Shown here piece by piece: positions 33,251-46,900 of a stretch of 64,000 bases of DNA (position 1 is its first letter; each line of letters starts with the position of its first letter). A program made the position numbers and the translations under genes. This stretch comes from Paragonimus westermani (lineage: Eukaryota > Platyhelminthes > Trematoda > Plagiorchiida > Troglotrematidae): contig QNGE01003648.1 in NCBI GenBank assembly GCA_008508345.1, positions 1-64,000 on the forward strand, read 5' to 3'. A model generated the notes under the pieces. The model was not told the DNA's origin and searched no databases. It worked only from the letters and a program-made list of their open reading frames with translations.

Positions 33251-36200
33251 ATACTGTCAGCAGCTGTAATGTGCAAGTTATTGGTTCGTGCACCGACAAT
33301 ATGGTCAAAATAGAATTAACTCTGAGCTAGCCAGAAGAACCACGTACTGCCTACCTATGATTCACGCATGATCTACAACGTTGCCTTATTCAAAGTGGCA
33401 CACACGAGGTGGCTGCCGTACTTTTCTCAAAAAGTTCCACAGGTGTAGAGAACATTTATGTGCCGAATTCTACCAAGCACAGAGAAGATTGAAAACGTCT
33501 ATGAAACACTCAGAAAGCAGAGAAAAATGAAAGCCTTGAAGAAAATTATAAATAAATCGTGGTTGGACCGCGAGACGAGCAATAGCGGTTGGCGCGCTGA
33601 ATCGCGCAGCAGCAACGATGGTAAGCCGATCGAGATCATCAGCCATGTTACGGAAACGTAACGATAAAAATGATGCGAATGACACGCGGCACCCCATCGG
33701 TCCAAGTACAGCCTCTGAAAACAATAGTGGAAATAAACATTAGTAATAACAGACGAAGAAACAGTGTGAATAACGATAGAGGATAGCCCGTTCATTGATG
33801 TTTTCAAGAACGGGTTTAACTTAACCCTAACATAAAATGAAAAGAGGAACACGATGAATCAGAGAATAGGCCAGATTTCAAAAGGGGTTTTTATACACTT
33901 CAAAGTGAAAATAATTCTTGAAAGACTTGTGTCAAACATGAAGGCTTATGTTTTTGAGCAACATATTATGTATACAATCAGTAGGAATATGGTGCACTGT
34001 ATACACGCGTTTCAAAAGCTTGTTTTACTTTGATATCTGGATAACAATTCCCGGCTCAACATAAGAGACAAGTCCATGTGGGCTATTTCGTTTAAATTCC
34101 GTGGAGAAAAAGTAGACAGTTAAAAGGTTTACTTACCCTAATCAAGGTCGATACCGGAAAATCTGGAGGATAGCGTTATTATTGGTGTACCCACTTGAGA
34201 TACTTTAAGATGTACGTCATAATTCTGTAACAGCACCACTATCACGGTACAACAGACACTCATGACAGCTCCATCAGAGAAGTCCCGCATGAAGTGGGCT
34301 AGTTTCGAACGAGCTAAATGAATTTTATGTTGCATAACTGCCACACTAAAGCCAGATATGAGTGGGCCCGTTGAGTTGTAGTACAAACTATAGCAGTGTG
34401 CAAAAGCTAACCTGTTGGACCTACGACAAACCGAAAGATTGTTCATCGCTGGACGCCTACTGCCAATTCAATTGAAAACCGTTACCATGCCGAGAGTATT
34501 GAAGGTTTATTCACGTTACTCACGGTTTGACATAGCCATGGAGTGCTGTTGCAACACGTGTGTGCAGCCAGGTGGCCCGTTCATACTGTGCTCGGGATTG
34601 GGTAAGTAATTCTCAAGAAATGGACGCAATTGATATACAGTGCGGTAGCTCAACGACGGACGTTCAGTCACCTATCAACACTCCACCGTGGAAAATTGAT
34701 TTTTTTTTTAAATGTGAGACGACCGTACAGCACCGATGATGGAGTAAATTAGGGCAGGCCTTCAAATAAATGACATCAGTAGGAGCCAGGTTTACAAATT
34801 GCTTCTCAACGAACACAGCATTTTCAATATTGAGAAGGCAAGCGTTCACAGATGAACTTAAACGGTTGATGTGGACTCGTCATTATGCTGCAGTCAACTG
34901 ATTGCAGTATCCACAACTTAATCTATACAATCACTAGACGAATTTTGGAATGTAGACTGCAGTTAGCGTTGACTGGCATTCGAGTTATACTTCGTATGTT
35001 GTACTTTACAGCATTGCTCATATTTTGGACATTTATACGATCTGAAGTTACAACCCGGAAGAGGGATATGTATAGTGGGTTTTACCTAAATCTTTAATAG
35101 CGCCCCGGATGACACTAATATTGATGTTCGACCATGTGCGCTACCAGCTACAATAAGTATCGTAAATGCACCTCATGATGATAATAAAGGAACACTAGGC
35201 TAGTTAGAAAAAGTAAATCCAACAACAGTCTCGATAACCTTAGTTTGCGTCTAAAGAAAAACACGACTAACCATTTGAGGAGACAGGAGTCCACGCTTGG
35301 ACCACAAGAATCCTGGATGACAGTAGGGATAAAATGTTGACATCAAGTGCCTTAGCACCAAGCGTCAATGGTACACAAGTGCTCGTTAATATTCAGCCAT
35401 TAGGTATGCCATCACGGCTCGCGACAAGTCAGTGGAAACGGCGTCTATCTATCGATCACATAATCACAGATTCGAGCCCAGTTGATGCGGCTGCATTTGT
35501 CTAAGTTAGGGCAGTCTGAAAATATGCAACCGACATAAGAACTAACATTCTGTTTCATAACAGGCAGTTTCGTTGATGAGTAGTATGCTATTCACAACTT
35601 GGGAACTAAAAAGATAAGTGTCAGCACCAGGAGAACAAGGTACCAGAAGCGACTTTCGAAATTGAGTGTACGCGCTATGGGGGACGTGCCACAAACATGA
35701 ACGACAATGTAATGAGGGCAAGTGTGCGTGAATATGCATCGGCCGTGCAAACTGAGTGTATGCGTTCGTGATTCTATGTTTTAGCAGCATTTCGTGCAAC
35801 AAACCTTGCAGGCCAAGGGTCTTTTGTGATCACAACAAAACTACACGATAATGAACAGCCTGAAGTGTTTACTTTATGAAAAAAATTTGTGCTATGGCAG
35901 TAAATCGTTTTTAGTCAATCTGACTGATTGCTGTCATTCGAATAAATATTGAGAAAAGCGAAGGAAATAACTAAATACCACCAACCACAATCAGCCAGAT
36001 GACTTAGATGCATAGAAAGGCAATTAAGTGGTGTAACTAATTGTTGAAGGGCATCACGCGAAGACCCAGAGTAGGTACAACAAAAATGCATAAACATCCC
36101 TGAGTTGTAGGCAATATGCTGGTACACCGGTATGAGTCAGCGTTCGTCGACAACTGATCGACCTACAGACATTTAACACTGGACCACTCTAAAACAAAAA

Positions 36201-38119
36201 GTACAGCTTATCCCCGGAATATTGCAGACGCATATTACTTACACCGATTCGACCAGAAGAGTGACAACGGATTACAGTCTCAACAGCCCATAAAGCTTTA
36301 TGCAGCTGATCTATGGCGAGCAGAGACTGAGATTTGGGAACATACAATGGAGTGTATTCAAACAATCATGACAATGGCCCAGGGACTACGTAAATGAATC
36401 AAACATGCAACGCAAAAATTCAGATCGTATGGACACTGCAGGACACAGACACATCTCAACGATGTTGTGAAGTTGTGCGCAAGCGTGATAATGGCAATGT
36501 AGATAATAGCTCATCAAGTAACGAAGTAAGGGACATCAGCGGTGCAAGGAAGCACGTTACTTTACTCGTCATAGTTAGTGGGGAAAAAGTGTGACGAAAA
36601 ACCTACATTACCAAACTTCGCCCGACTGTAACAACACGAACTTTGTTCACCAGTCCTGCTAAGACATCACGAAATGACGAACTTGTTCAAAAGTCGTTTG
36701 TCAAATCGATGGAACAGTCGAAAAACATAAAGATGAAGAAACAAACCTAACTTTTCAAAGATCTGATAGTGTCCAGTCACAGTTTTCATTTCACAAACTC
36801 GTCTAATGATGCGTATTGAAAAGCCGCTCATCCCTAAGATCTCCAAAGCAACTTTCAGTAAGCATGACTAGTCATCACTATGTATACAAAGAACAGCTAA
36901 CAGTGACGTTGAAATTACCGTGGAAAATATTATGTACACGTGTACCGTGTATCGATCGGATCCGTGTGGTACACTTCGAAACCCGATTGGTTTGCATGCC
37001 ATACGAACACATGATGACTAGGTCAGTTCACAGTCTACATCCCCTGGCTTCCTTATTTACCTCAACAACAAAATCTAGACTCTTACACTTTAAAATTAAC
37101 TCGCTAACGTTTAAGTATGGGTCAAAGCTACAGATGTGGAACAAACCAGTTCACCTGAGGAACTTACAGTTTCTTTGGTCAATACGCCTTTATTTGCAAA
37201 CAAGCTATCAGAAACCATCAAATTTGTGAAATCCCATACCATTCCAAATAACAAATCAAACAATTTAGAAAAGGAGCCGGAATGACTCTCTTCGTCATAT
37301 GCAGCTAACGTTTGCTTCATGTTGAAATGCAAAACTGATCGGTAGATTGACAAATGCCAAGATATTCATCGAGATCTTGTGGACGGATTAAAAAGAGAAA
37401 AACATGAACCACTCGACGTTTTGTAGACAATATATTGATTACACCTGTAGAACCACGAGTGATCAGATCCATGTGGAAGATTTACTAGAACAGATGGAAT
37501 GTTCACATCCAATCATTCGTTTAACATTAGAGAATATGTGGGATGATCAACCACCACTCTTAGTCATCAACGAGTTCAAGAGGATGAATGGATAGATCTA
37601 TTCAACAAACCACGCAATAGAATAATGTATAGACCGATCAACAATACCACTTCAACGGAAAAGCAACCATCATGCAACTTGACAAAGGTCACACAAAAAA
37701 GCCGACGGCACCGATTGTGAGATGTTACCTTCTTTGTTCTGTTCGAGGAACAAAACAAATACCTGTTTGCTGCTGAGCACATGTAAATACAATCAGCCAC
37801 CATTACACCACTCTGTGTACATGCACAAAAGAACAGTCTGCGACTCTGCCTTGGCAAGGACTAAAACAACCTTTATGGTTGTTTATAGCTCTACATGCAA
37901 CAAGCACGCTTACGGAGACCACGAAATGGCTTGAGCGTCAAACATGCAACAAGTCTTTCCTGTTGTCTGTGCAAGCAAGCGATGGTAAATAGCTTGAACG
38001 TAGAAAATGAGACACATACAGGTAGAATATGGCAAACACAACTGAATTACTGATGAATAGTCGGGGATTTGATTATTTTCAAGTTGACCATCACTCATAT
38101 TTGATCGCAGCGTTCGCAT
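33251..38119. other. Long stretch without recognisable genes
   Basis: No known domain. Two open stretches read more protein-like than their surroundings: plus 33,458-33,661 (KIENVYETLRKQRKMKALKK...) and minus 37,353-37,111 (SGSFSKLFDLLFGMVWDF...), the latter with a possible CAG|GTGAAC donor. Neither has both splice borders well supported. A Lys-rich or hydrophobic composition alone is not enough to call a gene. Confidence 0.4.
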
Positions 38120-38295
38120 TCAGGTAGACTTTCTAGCCGGCCTCTTTCGAAAAGAAACACTAGACTCGAGTTTCGCTATCATTAGAGCTCGTCAGTAGTG
38201 TATATCCTTGCCACGGCCGGGATTTGAACTCCGGCCATTCAGAGACAACCGAATTGCACACTTTGTCACCCAAACCATGATTCAGTCACCCATAC
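38120..38295 (-). mobile_element. tRNA-like SINE carrying a hammerhead motif
   Basis: On the minus strand a B-box-like T-arm (GGAGTTCAAATCCC, about 38,222-38,240) with self-complementary GCCGG/CCGGC flanks is followed about 25 nt downstream by a complete hammerhead motif (38,201-38,157). A Pol III-type internal promoter plus a hammerhead is the plan of the schistosome Sm-alpha-type short retroposons. The A box is unclear (TTGGGTGACAAAGTG near 38,275). Ends are estimates. Confidence 0.6.
38157..38201 (-). ncRNA. Type I hammerhead ribozyme motif
   Basis: Minus strand, 45 nt. Stem I is ACACUA (38,201-38,196) pairing perfectly with UAGUGU (38,162-38,157). Core box CUGACGA fits CUGANGA. Stem II is GCU/AGC around an 8-nt loop. 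Core GAAA follows. Stem III is the self-complementary ACUC/GAGU with no loop, and the predicted cleavage site is the GUC immediately before the 3' strand of stem I. All invariant core positions are present. The very short, loopless stem III is the form known from schistosome retroposons and Penelope-like elements, which is thought to work best as a dimer. Confidence 0.8.
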
Positions 38296-38934
38296 ACACT
38301 CACAAAATGGAAACAATCGCGATTTGGACAAGAACGGTGACAGTGCGTCTCCTCTAGTTTTGTGGGTAGCCATGTGAAACTCGTCTTAGATGTTTTCGGA
38401 ATCCAGCTAATTTAATCCAACATTATCAACGAGTTTTCAGGCAGGATCGCTGAGAACTTTACAGTTGAGTAAGCTTGAGTCTGCTTATCCCATAGCGGAT
38501 ATGAAAATACACCACTCGCGTAATCATGCTGACTGTGAATCCAGGCCCAAAATCAACCAATCTGACAGTTGATACCTGAGTTCACGTATTGTGTGCTGAC
38601 TAAATTGACTGACGGGGACGAAAGTCATGAAGAAAAGCGTCCGGTTTCAGTACACGATCACAATGACCCTAGCCTGGCTTCCACCACCGTTTGCGTGAAC
38701 TGACGAGGGCACACGGGTAGGGAGGCAACAAAAGCGATCAGCGATCATAACTGATGTACACCACCAAGTGAGCTAAGACGCCACACCCGGAGCTCAAAAA
38801 TCGTACACTTGAACTCAGTTACTTAGGCATTCATTGCGTGGCACAGAACTAATCAGAAAGAGACTGTGATCGAACAATCGATAACAGAGTCGAAAAACTT
38901 GTTATCCAGCATTAGTAATGTGATGGATTTATTG

Positions 38935-39010
38935 ATACTGCTTAATAGATGAGGGTGAGAAGTACATCGTGCTACTGATAGATTTGAACTAACGACAGGA
39001 ACCGGTGCAG
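38935..39010 (-). repeat. SINE-like fragment (B-box region)
   Basis: On the minus strand CGTTAGTTCAAATCTA resembles a Pol III B box and is followed by 'agcacgatgtacttctcacc', a tail that looks repetitive. No A box is seen. A weak call. Confidence 0.3.
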
Positions 39011-39599
39011 ATTAGGGCTTCCTGTGAGGGGCAAATGAAGCGTCATAGGGGACGACTGCGTGAAAAAAGTAGCGTTAACAGTGATGACTAGATTTAAACA
39101 GTGATGTTTTCCGATGCAGCAGAGAGTAGATTATTGTCCTAAATCAAGGGATTGATGATTTTCCAGATAAGAGACCAGTCCGTTCTGATTAAATTGACGT
39201 CCCCATCGCAACGAAGCCAACTGAGGGCGGGAAGCGATGAGTCAAACCACCTCCGCGTTCACGTCAGAACCTGTCGTCTTGGCGGTAGAAGTTCACGCCA
39301 CCCTGTCATTCACTAACTTAAGGTATTCCAAGGCTTTGTACAAGACTGGTCTTAAGAAAAAAGAAAACAATAAGCCATAGTGCCACGAATCACTGAAGTA
39401 TGTGATGTACATATTGTAAAACATGAGTCTTCGGTCTGATGCTTAGGTAGTTTGCTAATGTAGCGAGAAGGCGTCCAATAAAGCACAATCTTTATTGTTC
39501 AAATCGCCAGTCACATGCAACGCCCGCCCTCTCGTTTATGAGTCATAATTCCAACCCGCAACACCCCCGGTTTCCATTCACACGTCGTGTGCACTTCTG

Positions 39600-39720
39600 A
39601 CCGGTTTACGTGTGTGATCGGCGCCTTCTATCGGGGGGTTTTCTGNGTTCGAAAACTCGCACCTCCGACCTGACAACCCACCACACTAAGTTGCCAATGT
39701 TCACATAAGAAACATGAGAA
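39600..39720 (-). repeat. tRNA-like SINE remnant
   Basis: On the minus strand the order 'ggcaacttagtgtggtgg', 'gttgtcaggtcggaggt', then 'gcgagttttcgaac' mimics D-arm, anticodon-arm and T-arm of a tRNA. An ambiguous base (n) lies inside it at 39,646. The T-loop has an extra T. Confidence 0.4.
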
Positions 39721-40284
39721 ACGATTCCAGCCCAGCCATTTAAACCAACTATTACACTGGGCAAACTGATCGACCATTCAGTCAAGCGGCACCAAACTTG
39801 TCCGATGAAGTGGAAATGATACAAAGTTAGAGGAGAAATGTGATACTTTACGCTTCTGTCGCCAAGGTTGGCATTTATCATTGAAAAGATCCTGCAAAAC
39901 GTCGTCACATGCGCACATGCCAGTTCACGTAGTTCGATGGGAGCAATCGCTTAAAAAGGTTTCCTAAAACGGTGACTGATTCAAAAAGAGTAGAACAAGT
40001 TACTCCAGACGAAGCAACACAAGAAGTACGGAGATTTCCTACGCGATTCAGCCCATCCTACTATGTCACACAGAGCTCACCAAATTGACAGATGTCTTTG
40101 GTGTCACACCAGTCACATATCTGGAACAGAAGAAAATGTATCCAGTTCACATATTCTAGTCTATACCACCTGAAAACTTGATTAAACAAACAACTGTAAT
40201 GATTTGAGGGACATTCGGAAACAACGGTATGCTACCTTGCCGCTCTAGGCATAAGGGAGGTTTATGATAGATTTATGAATTGCA

Positions 40285-40400
40285 AAGGGATACAAATGTG
40301 AAAACCGGGTTTCGAATAAATTCGAATCAGCGACCAAAACTGAGCGCATCTCTATGCAGCGTGTGCACTACCGGCTGAGCCGACAGTGGGAACATTTAAC
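40285..40400 (-). repeat. tRNA-like SINE remnant
   Basis: On the minus strand TCGGCTCAGCCGGTAGTGC resembles an A box/D-arm, and about 45 nt later GCTGATTCGAATTT resembles a B box, followed by CGAAACCCGG. The spacing fits a Pol III promoter, but stem pairing is poor, so it is a decayed copy. Confidence 0.5.
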
Positions 40401-43038
40401 ATTACGATTTCGCGATTCACAACTTCATTATTCCTCAGATGTCCACCAAGGATCCGGCCGACGGACCGTCCGAACATCGTAAACTAAAACGATGAACATT
40501 GGAGTTCACTGACGCCCAGACTTAGTATCTAAGCTGTATTAATTGATACGACGGGTGTGTGAATCAGGAAAGTGATTTTTGAAACCTAATAACCGAAACC
40601 CTTCAACAAAGAAGCGAACACTTGAAAAAAGAAAACATTATCGCGTCACTCAGTCCACCAAATTTGATCACAGATTCTAAACCCACACTTGCCTCTGGAA
40701 GATACGTTTGATTGCGTACGCATACTCAACAGACAATTGAAATGAAAGATAACCATCGCGTCCACAAAAAATTGGTTGCACAGTGCTTCAATGAGCTTAT
40801 GGAAGTTATCTTATGATCAAGCCTGCACTTGAATACATCTATTGGTGACACCATTAGGAAAATCTAGCTGGTTTTCCATAGCGCACACATTCGGATGTTG
40901 AAGATGAGTTCGCTGCAAATTAAATGAGTGGTTTAGTTGATGATATGGAATTAACGAGCTACTCGTGATAAAGTTGTTTGGGTTAGTTGAAAAAGTGGTT
41001 TGTAGGGAGCAAAGAGATTGATGGAAGATCTTACATTTTAGGGTTAGGTCTTTTCTGATGAGTTGGTAATGCACTGAGAACTGCCGCGATTTACGCAGCC
41101 AAGCTGAACAGAGCAGGGAACGGAGCGCTGGGATCACTTGGCAGATCTGAGCTGTAATTGATTACATACAGACGTCAAGCTTGGGCAGGTAACTGCAGAT
41201 GACGGTAAACCAACGACTTGGTCATATTCGGAAAGAAACTTGAGCGAATTAGCCTAAACAACCTAGTGAGTGACCCAAGTAGGGGGTTCATTTCAGTGAC
41301 CACTGCTGTATAGGTGGGACTAAAGTTAAGGTTGTTTGAAACCACTGCTTCTAGATCCAGCTCACGGGCAATAGTCCTCAATTGTTGTTTTGCAGAACGA
41401 TAGTCAGCACATCCATTCGTGCTGTGCTGAACACAAGACGGCCGCCCGTCGTTTGTTTGTCAGTCTCTGCAGCTTCTCGTTGTCTGTGACATCACCCCGA
41501 GTTTTAGTAGCAATAGTATGCGACAATAATGTGGAGTTGACAAGCTGTGATTTTGAAAGCAAATAGAATAGAATGGAAAGATTGTAACACAGCGGCAGTC
41601 GTGCACGACCAGTCAGAAACACACCGTTACCTCTGATATACTGGAGAAATTCGGCAAATCATGAGAGTAAAGGGACATTCGACATACTCAGAGGAGTTCA
41701 TGCTCAACGTGAAACCAATTACTACTCAGGCAAGGGTTTTCGAACCCAACAAAAGCATCAACTGTTTTTGACCATCCTTTCTGAGCAGCAAGGATGTTGA
41801 TAATGAAAAAAACGCCATCTTCAATTCGTATTGATTATAAACTCGGAATAAATGAGCGTGTGATTGGCAATTGGCAAAGCTCTCTATGATCTGCGAGTCA
41901 ATAGACAACAACGTGATCAACCTGTGCCTTGCAAACAACTCCCTTATAGATGGGTGACACTACACCTTACCCTCAAGCTTTGGGGTCAATTAGACAAATC
42001 ACATAATGGCTTGGATAACACTTTAAAAGAAGCGCTAATTACCAGGGGATTTTAGTCCCGGAGATCTGGTGCAAACGTGACAGTTTTAAGAATATCACTA
42101 TGGTTGGCACGCAGTGTATGCGGTGGATCAGTGGAGTTGATAACGAATACACTTGAATACTAGTTACAGAGAGCGTTGACGAAATCCTTGTTTGAGATTG
42201 TTAGCCTACTTAAGCAGCGTAAGTTGAGGAATGCAGGAAGGCCTTTTGCGTTGAAATAGTTTTCGAATGGTACCAAAGTCTAGTACAATCTAATCGACAC
42301 TGGCGACTACTGTCTTGTACAGTTGTTGTTACACGGTTATGTATGTTTACCGGTTCTCCCTGATGATACGTGCACCGAGCTATGCGTATCGGTCAGTGTG
42401 TAATTTGTGCAGAGCCGAAATGGACCTTTTCATCTGGGTCGCCGAAGTTGTATAAAATATAAGTAAAAAAACTTGAAAAATCGCACCCACGACAGGCTGC
42501 TGAATATAGTTGAGTGACAAGCACATTGTGGCACCAGACCGTCGAACATTGGTAGACTCGGGTCAGGGATATTTGGCCGTTCTGTAAGTGTTTACATGGA
42601 GTTGGTAATCAGACAGGAAGTCTGTATATCATCAATCAAACCAGATATGATAATTGATCACTAAAGCTGAGAGATTCTGACTTCTAAAGCACTGACTGTG
42701 TTGACCAGTGGTTAGCCTGGGGAGCTTCTATAAAGCGTGAAAATTTCAACACCTTCGGTTAAGTGGGCATCCAGAACTTCATCACAGAATTTAGATGCGT
42801 GATGTAGGTTCAGCGTAGTAGTCAGTACTAAGATAGCCAAAGGCTTATGTCACAATTATGACGCAACTGGAAGCATGGCGTTTTGGTCGGACGTGGTGTG
42901 GGTGGTTTTCCAGGGCAACTTGAACGCCCGAATAAAGCGCTTCTGTGCGCACAAAGGTGGAGTATTCAGTCGATTTCCCGTCGCTTCAGCCATGGCTAAA
43001 ATTCGACATCTGACAGCTTTTGAGTCAATACCGTTGAT
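40401..43038. other. No recognisable gene
   Basis: Short frames only, on both strands. Nothing supportable. Confidence 0.45.
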
Positions 43039-43900
43039 TCAGTAAAACGGACGAAAAGAGGGGGTCAGGTTGACAGTATGATTTGTATCAACGAGGTATG
43101 CAACAATCGCGCTGGTAATCATCTTGGTTACTCCGTTATTGATCCAGGCTGGATGATGCTCACAGACAGGCTCAGATAAGCGCCTGGTCATGCGACCCAC
43201 GTAACTAGTTCCACAGGAACAAGTAAATAAGTATGCACAAAAAGAAGCCGCAGAACCGGGCACTTTATCCTTTAACCGTAAACATAGGGCTGGAGCAGAG
43301 ATGAAACAGACTAGCAGCATAGAATGTTCTATTGATAGTGTTAAGTCGTCTAATGATGGTTTCGGCGAGTGTATCCCCTTTGAATGGTAGTGAAATAAGT
43401 ACTGTCTTCTATTCCGCTAGGGTCATCTTATCCTGTTTCTCGTGACGTTGCATAGTCTTGTTTACAAAACGTGCTGGATAGCCATTTTGTAAGAACAGTG
43501 TGCGTAGAAATACTAGTCCATCGGAGACCATATCCCATATATGCAGTCTCATGGCCCTATTGGTCAAGCAGTTTATGAGATTTCTCTTCTGCCTTAGAGA
43601 GACAAGGATGCTGACATAGATATAGTGCCCATTCCAGATCGTTTTTTATAGACTTTGCATTGAACCCAGCCATCAGCACGTCCCTGGATGAATACGTCTA
43701 GGAAAGCTAGTTGATCGTTACGTTCAGCTTTTAGTGTGAATGTTACATTTGTGTGGACCGAGTTGGAAATGACTAAGATACCAGATGGGTTAGCATTTTC
43801 GCCAACTATACATATCATCTTATCCACATATCGCTTAGAAACACTAAATCCACGGAGGGTTTCTTCTAACGCCATGGTTCCAGTTGCGCCATAATTGATA
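43039..43900 (-). pseudogene. Penelope-like retroelement remnant (RT end and GIY-YIG)
   Basis: Reading on minus, 43,875-43,594 gives LEETLRGFSVSKRYVDKMIC with VHTNVTFTLKAERNDQLAFL and DVFIQGRADGWVQCKVYKK, the end of a Penelope-like RT. Its catalytic box reads YVDK instead of YVDD. After broken sequence, 43,320-43,039 gives the GIY-YIG nuclease: LFTCSCGTSYVGRMTRRLSE, CEHHPAWINNG and VAYLVDTNHTV. In active elements the RT and GIY-YIG domains are fused and together prime and copy at nicked DNA. Stops between the parts and the altered YVDD show this copy is dead. Confidence 0.9.
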
Positions 43901-46900
43901 TAATCTGATCAAAACGTTGTCTCCGTGTGTCTATGTTGTGTCCGACCTCAATTGAACTTGCTGTTTGCTTTTGTTCGCTTCGCTCTGACAACCCTGTTTC
44001 ATATAAGTGTTATGTATTTGGCCTGATGACGAATAACCGAAAACGAGCTTGTTCGCTACACCATCTTTCTGATTACTACGCTGGGGATTTTTAGACATTG
44101 CCAAAGGCATCAATGAGCTGAATGTGTGAGAATATTCTACAGGCCAGCTTGCGTACGTGTCCTTGAACAGGTTGGCAAGTCACATCGAACAGAGAGGCGC
44201 ATAGGTCGTTCAAATATAAGATGCGTCAGACGGTTTCTAGCGAAGTTAGGAGAACCGTGTCTGTCCCGCATGTTCTGTACTTGCTGTCAGTATAAAGCAC
44301 GGTGCCGATCGCAGCTAAACGTGATCGTACCCGGTACATTTGGCTTCTCGTTCATAACTTCTATCACATCTACTGAAGTAAAAGGGAACAGTCATAATGA
44401 ACCGCACACTCCTCGAAAGTCTCCCGATTTGGTAAGATATGAGACAGTAATATACACACATTTAGCGAAATTTATAGCTGAGTACCTTTTTTAGGAGTTT
44501 GTCTTCAATGGATCCAGGTTCTGTGGATTTTCTGATACGAGAAATTGGTCGGATTCCATTTGTTTTTTGCTGCTGTCGGTCTGTAGAGAATATGACGACC
44601 AAATTGCGCGTTCTATTTGTGACATTGCTGAACTGAATGTAGAGATACAACTCAATATTTTGGAGTTACGTTTGGTGGACAACACTTTCGGAATATTACA
44701 CAGCTTCGGAAACACCGGTCTGGCATTTTGAGGAAATTCACCTCTCGAGGTGCATAAATTGCATTACTGACTTATTGGCTGGATCAGTCTGTGCGATACC
44801 TCATAAAGCCAAACGGCTAGCGTTGAATGGTGACTCATGTTAGCAGGGGCCGGTTAGTTATGGGTTGCTGCTGTAACGGATCTCAAATTAGCATGTCTGA
44901 GCAGTCTATTCACACCTGTCAGGGCTCAGCGCCAGCGGCTATGAAGCGCCGAAGACTTGAGCAACCAATCGCATTGACCTGACAGTCGATACTACCAAGA
45001 GACTGACGATGTGCCTGCGCCTTCTGTCTTGACTTATGGAGTCACGGTGACTCATGTTGCATTTGGAGATCTCTCGCTGCACCCTGAAGGAACCGTACGG
45101 GCTGTCGTAGATGACTTGTTGTAGCACCAATAAACCTGTCATTGGAGGATGTGCCTTGGAACGTCACTGAACCCTGAGTCATCAATCCGACGAATTCCCG
45201 CAGAAGTCTGATTGGAAAGTTGAGAAAAAGTAGCTGCTCAACGCCCCTAACGAGGAATAGTCCTACCGTGGCTTGTTAACAGACGGGTTAAGCAGGATAA
45301 ACGATTGAGCGTGGGATGTGTTTAGCTTAGTCAACGGTTATAAATTAGTTATGCAATTGGCAATAACTCTCTAAGTGATGCCTCTTACAAGAGGTTTGAC
45401 AAAATCTTCCTACTACGTACTCAAAACGCACTGAGATTGCTTTTTTGTCCATAGTGAGCCGGTAGGTAGTCCACTGAGCACAAGTGTTGCATTGCAAACG
45501 TGGGGAGTTAACCTCGTTGTATGAGCCGAATGGTGCAACCGACTTCTCAGTGAATCCTGGTACTTAGAACTTTATCGGTACTAACCTCAATTGTAGGCTG
45601 ATAGACTCTTGCACTGTGTTGCATACCCTATATTCTTATGCTAGTACGGCACGTTTTGACAGCCTAATTCTTCGAAGAACCAAAGACAAACAAGCACGTG
45701 GAACACACACAAAAAGTAAGAAGTCTGTGGCGTTATCCTGCAAAATGTGGTAAACCGCCGTTACGATTACTCCGCTATACATCACTTGAATCACCGAGAG
45801 ACCGAGCAAACAATTAATAATGCTGGTGGCTTGTACGATCTGTTTGATGCACGTCAAGTAGAATCCGCATGCCACCAACAAGCAGGATAAAGTTTATGAT
45901 TAATACATCCATACTTGTGTGTCTAGCTAGCAACCATTAGACCAATACCTTGTGAAAAGAGCCGGCTAGCGGGTGGGAGATCAGCGGCACCTGTGAATTA
46001 GAACATATGACGCGCAGATCTCAGGCAAAAACAAACAAGCAACAATTAGTCTAACGGGTAAAATGCCAGCTTGAGGACCGAGAAGGAGCACAGAATGGCA
46101 GGTGGAACGTACGAAGTAATACGGTTCGCCTTAAGGCCTATGAAGGATCATATTCGTGTGTACAGATGTGAGATGTCACAAGCCTCAAAACCATAGGTGC
46201 CAATCGTGTTCGAACACATGGGTGAATAGACGGCTGACTAAAACAACAGCGAAGTGTGGCTGATGGTGGAATAAACACATGGCGTTGATCAATCCAGAGG
46301 ACGATTCTAGGTCACAGTGAGATATCTCTTCGGTTAGCAAAATAAGACGTGTACGCCATGTGCACTGGATTGACTGATGCCACGGAGAGCGTAGTTTGGT
46401 ACGTTTTCCAGTGGTCACACACCGATCAATATCAATGGACAGTGTTCTTCCTTGTATTGGGAATGTGTTAGATCCACGATGTAGTTGCACTAACTAGGGA
46501 AGTTAGACGCACCGGTGCGCAACGAAAAAGGCGATACAAATTTACACTTTGCAGCCTCGACGACAATCGGTATATTCCAATACCGTTTGACATGCACAAC
46601 TACGTACTAAGTCCAGTCTTCGATGAAAACTACTGTCAATTCAATCGAAAATATCCGAGCGCCAACAGATGCTCGTGCATGCACTGCTCGCCAGAAAGCA
46701 CCCTTCCATGAGAACTGGACAACGGGTTGCTTGATTCTTTCTTTGCAAGTAAGCTTATCGGGGTCAATAGTTTGTCCGCTGATATCAGTCGTGCGAATTC
46801 GTCGTTAGATGGGCCGAAGGAATAAGCGACTCAGTGGTTGGTTGTAGGCGCAGATCGTGGTGGATGAAAATTAAAAATGACCCATTTCTGTTGCGTTATG

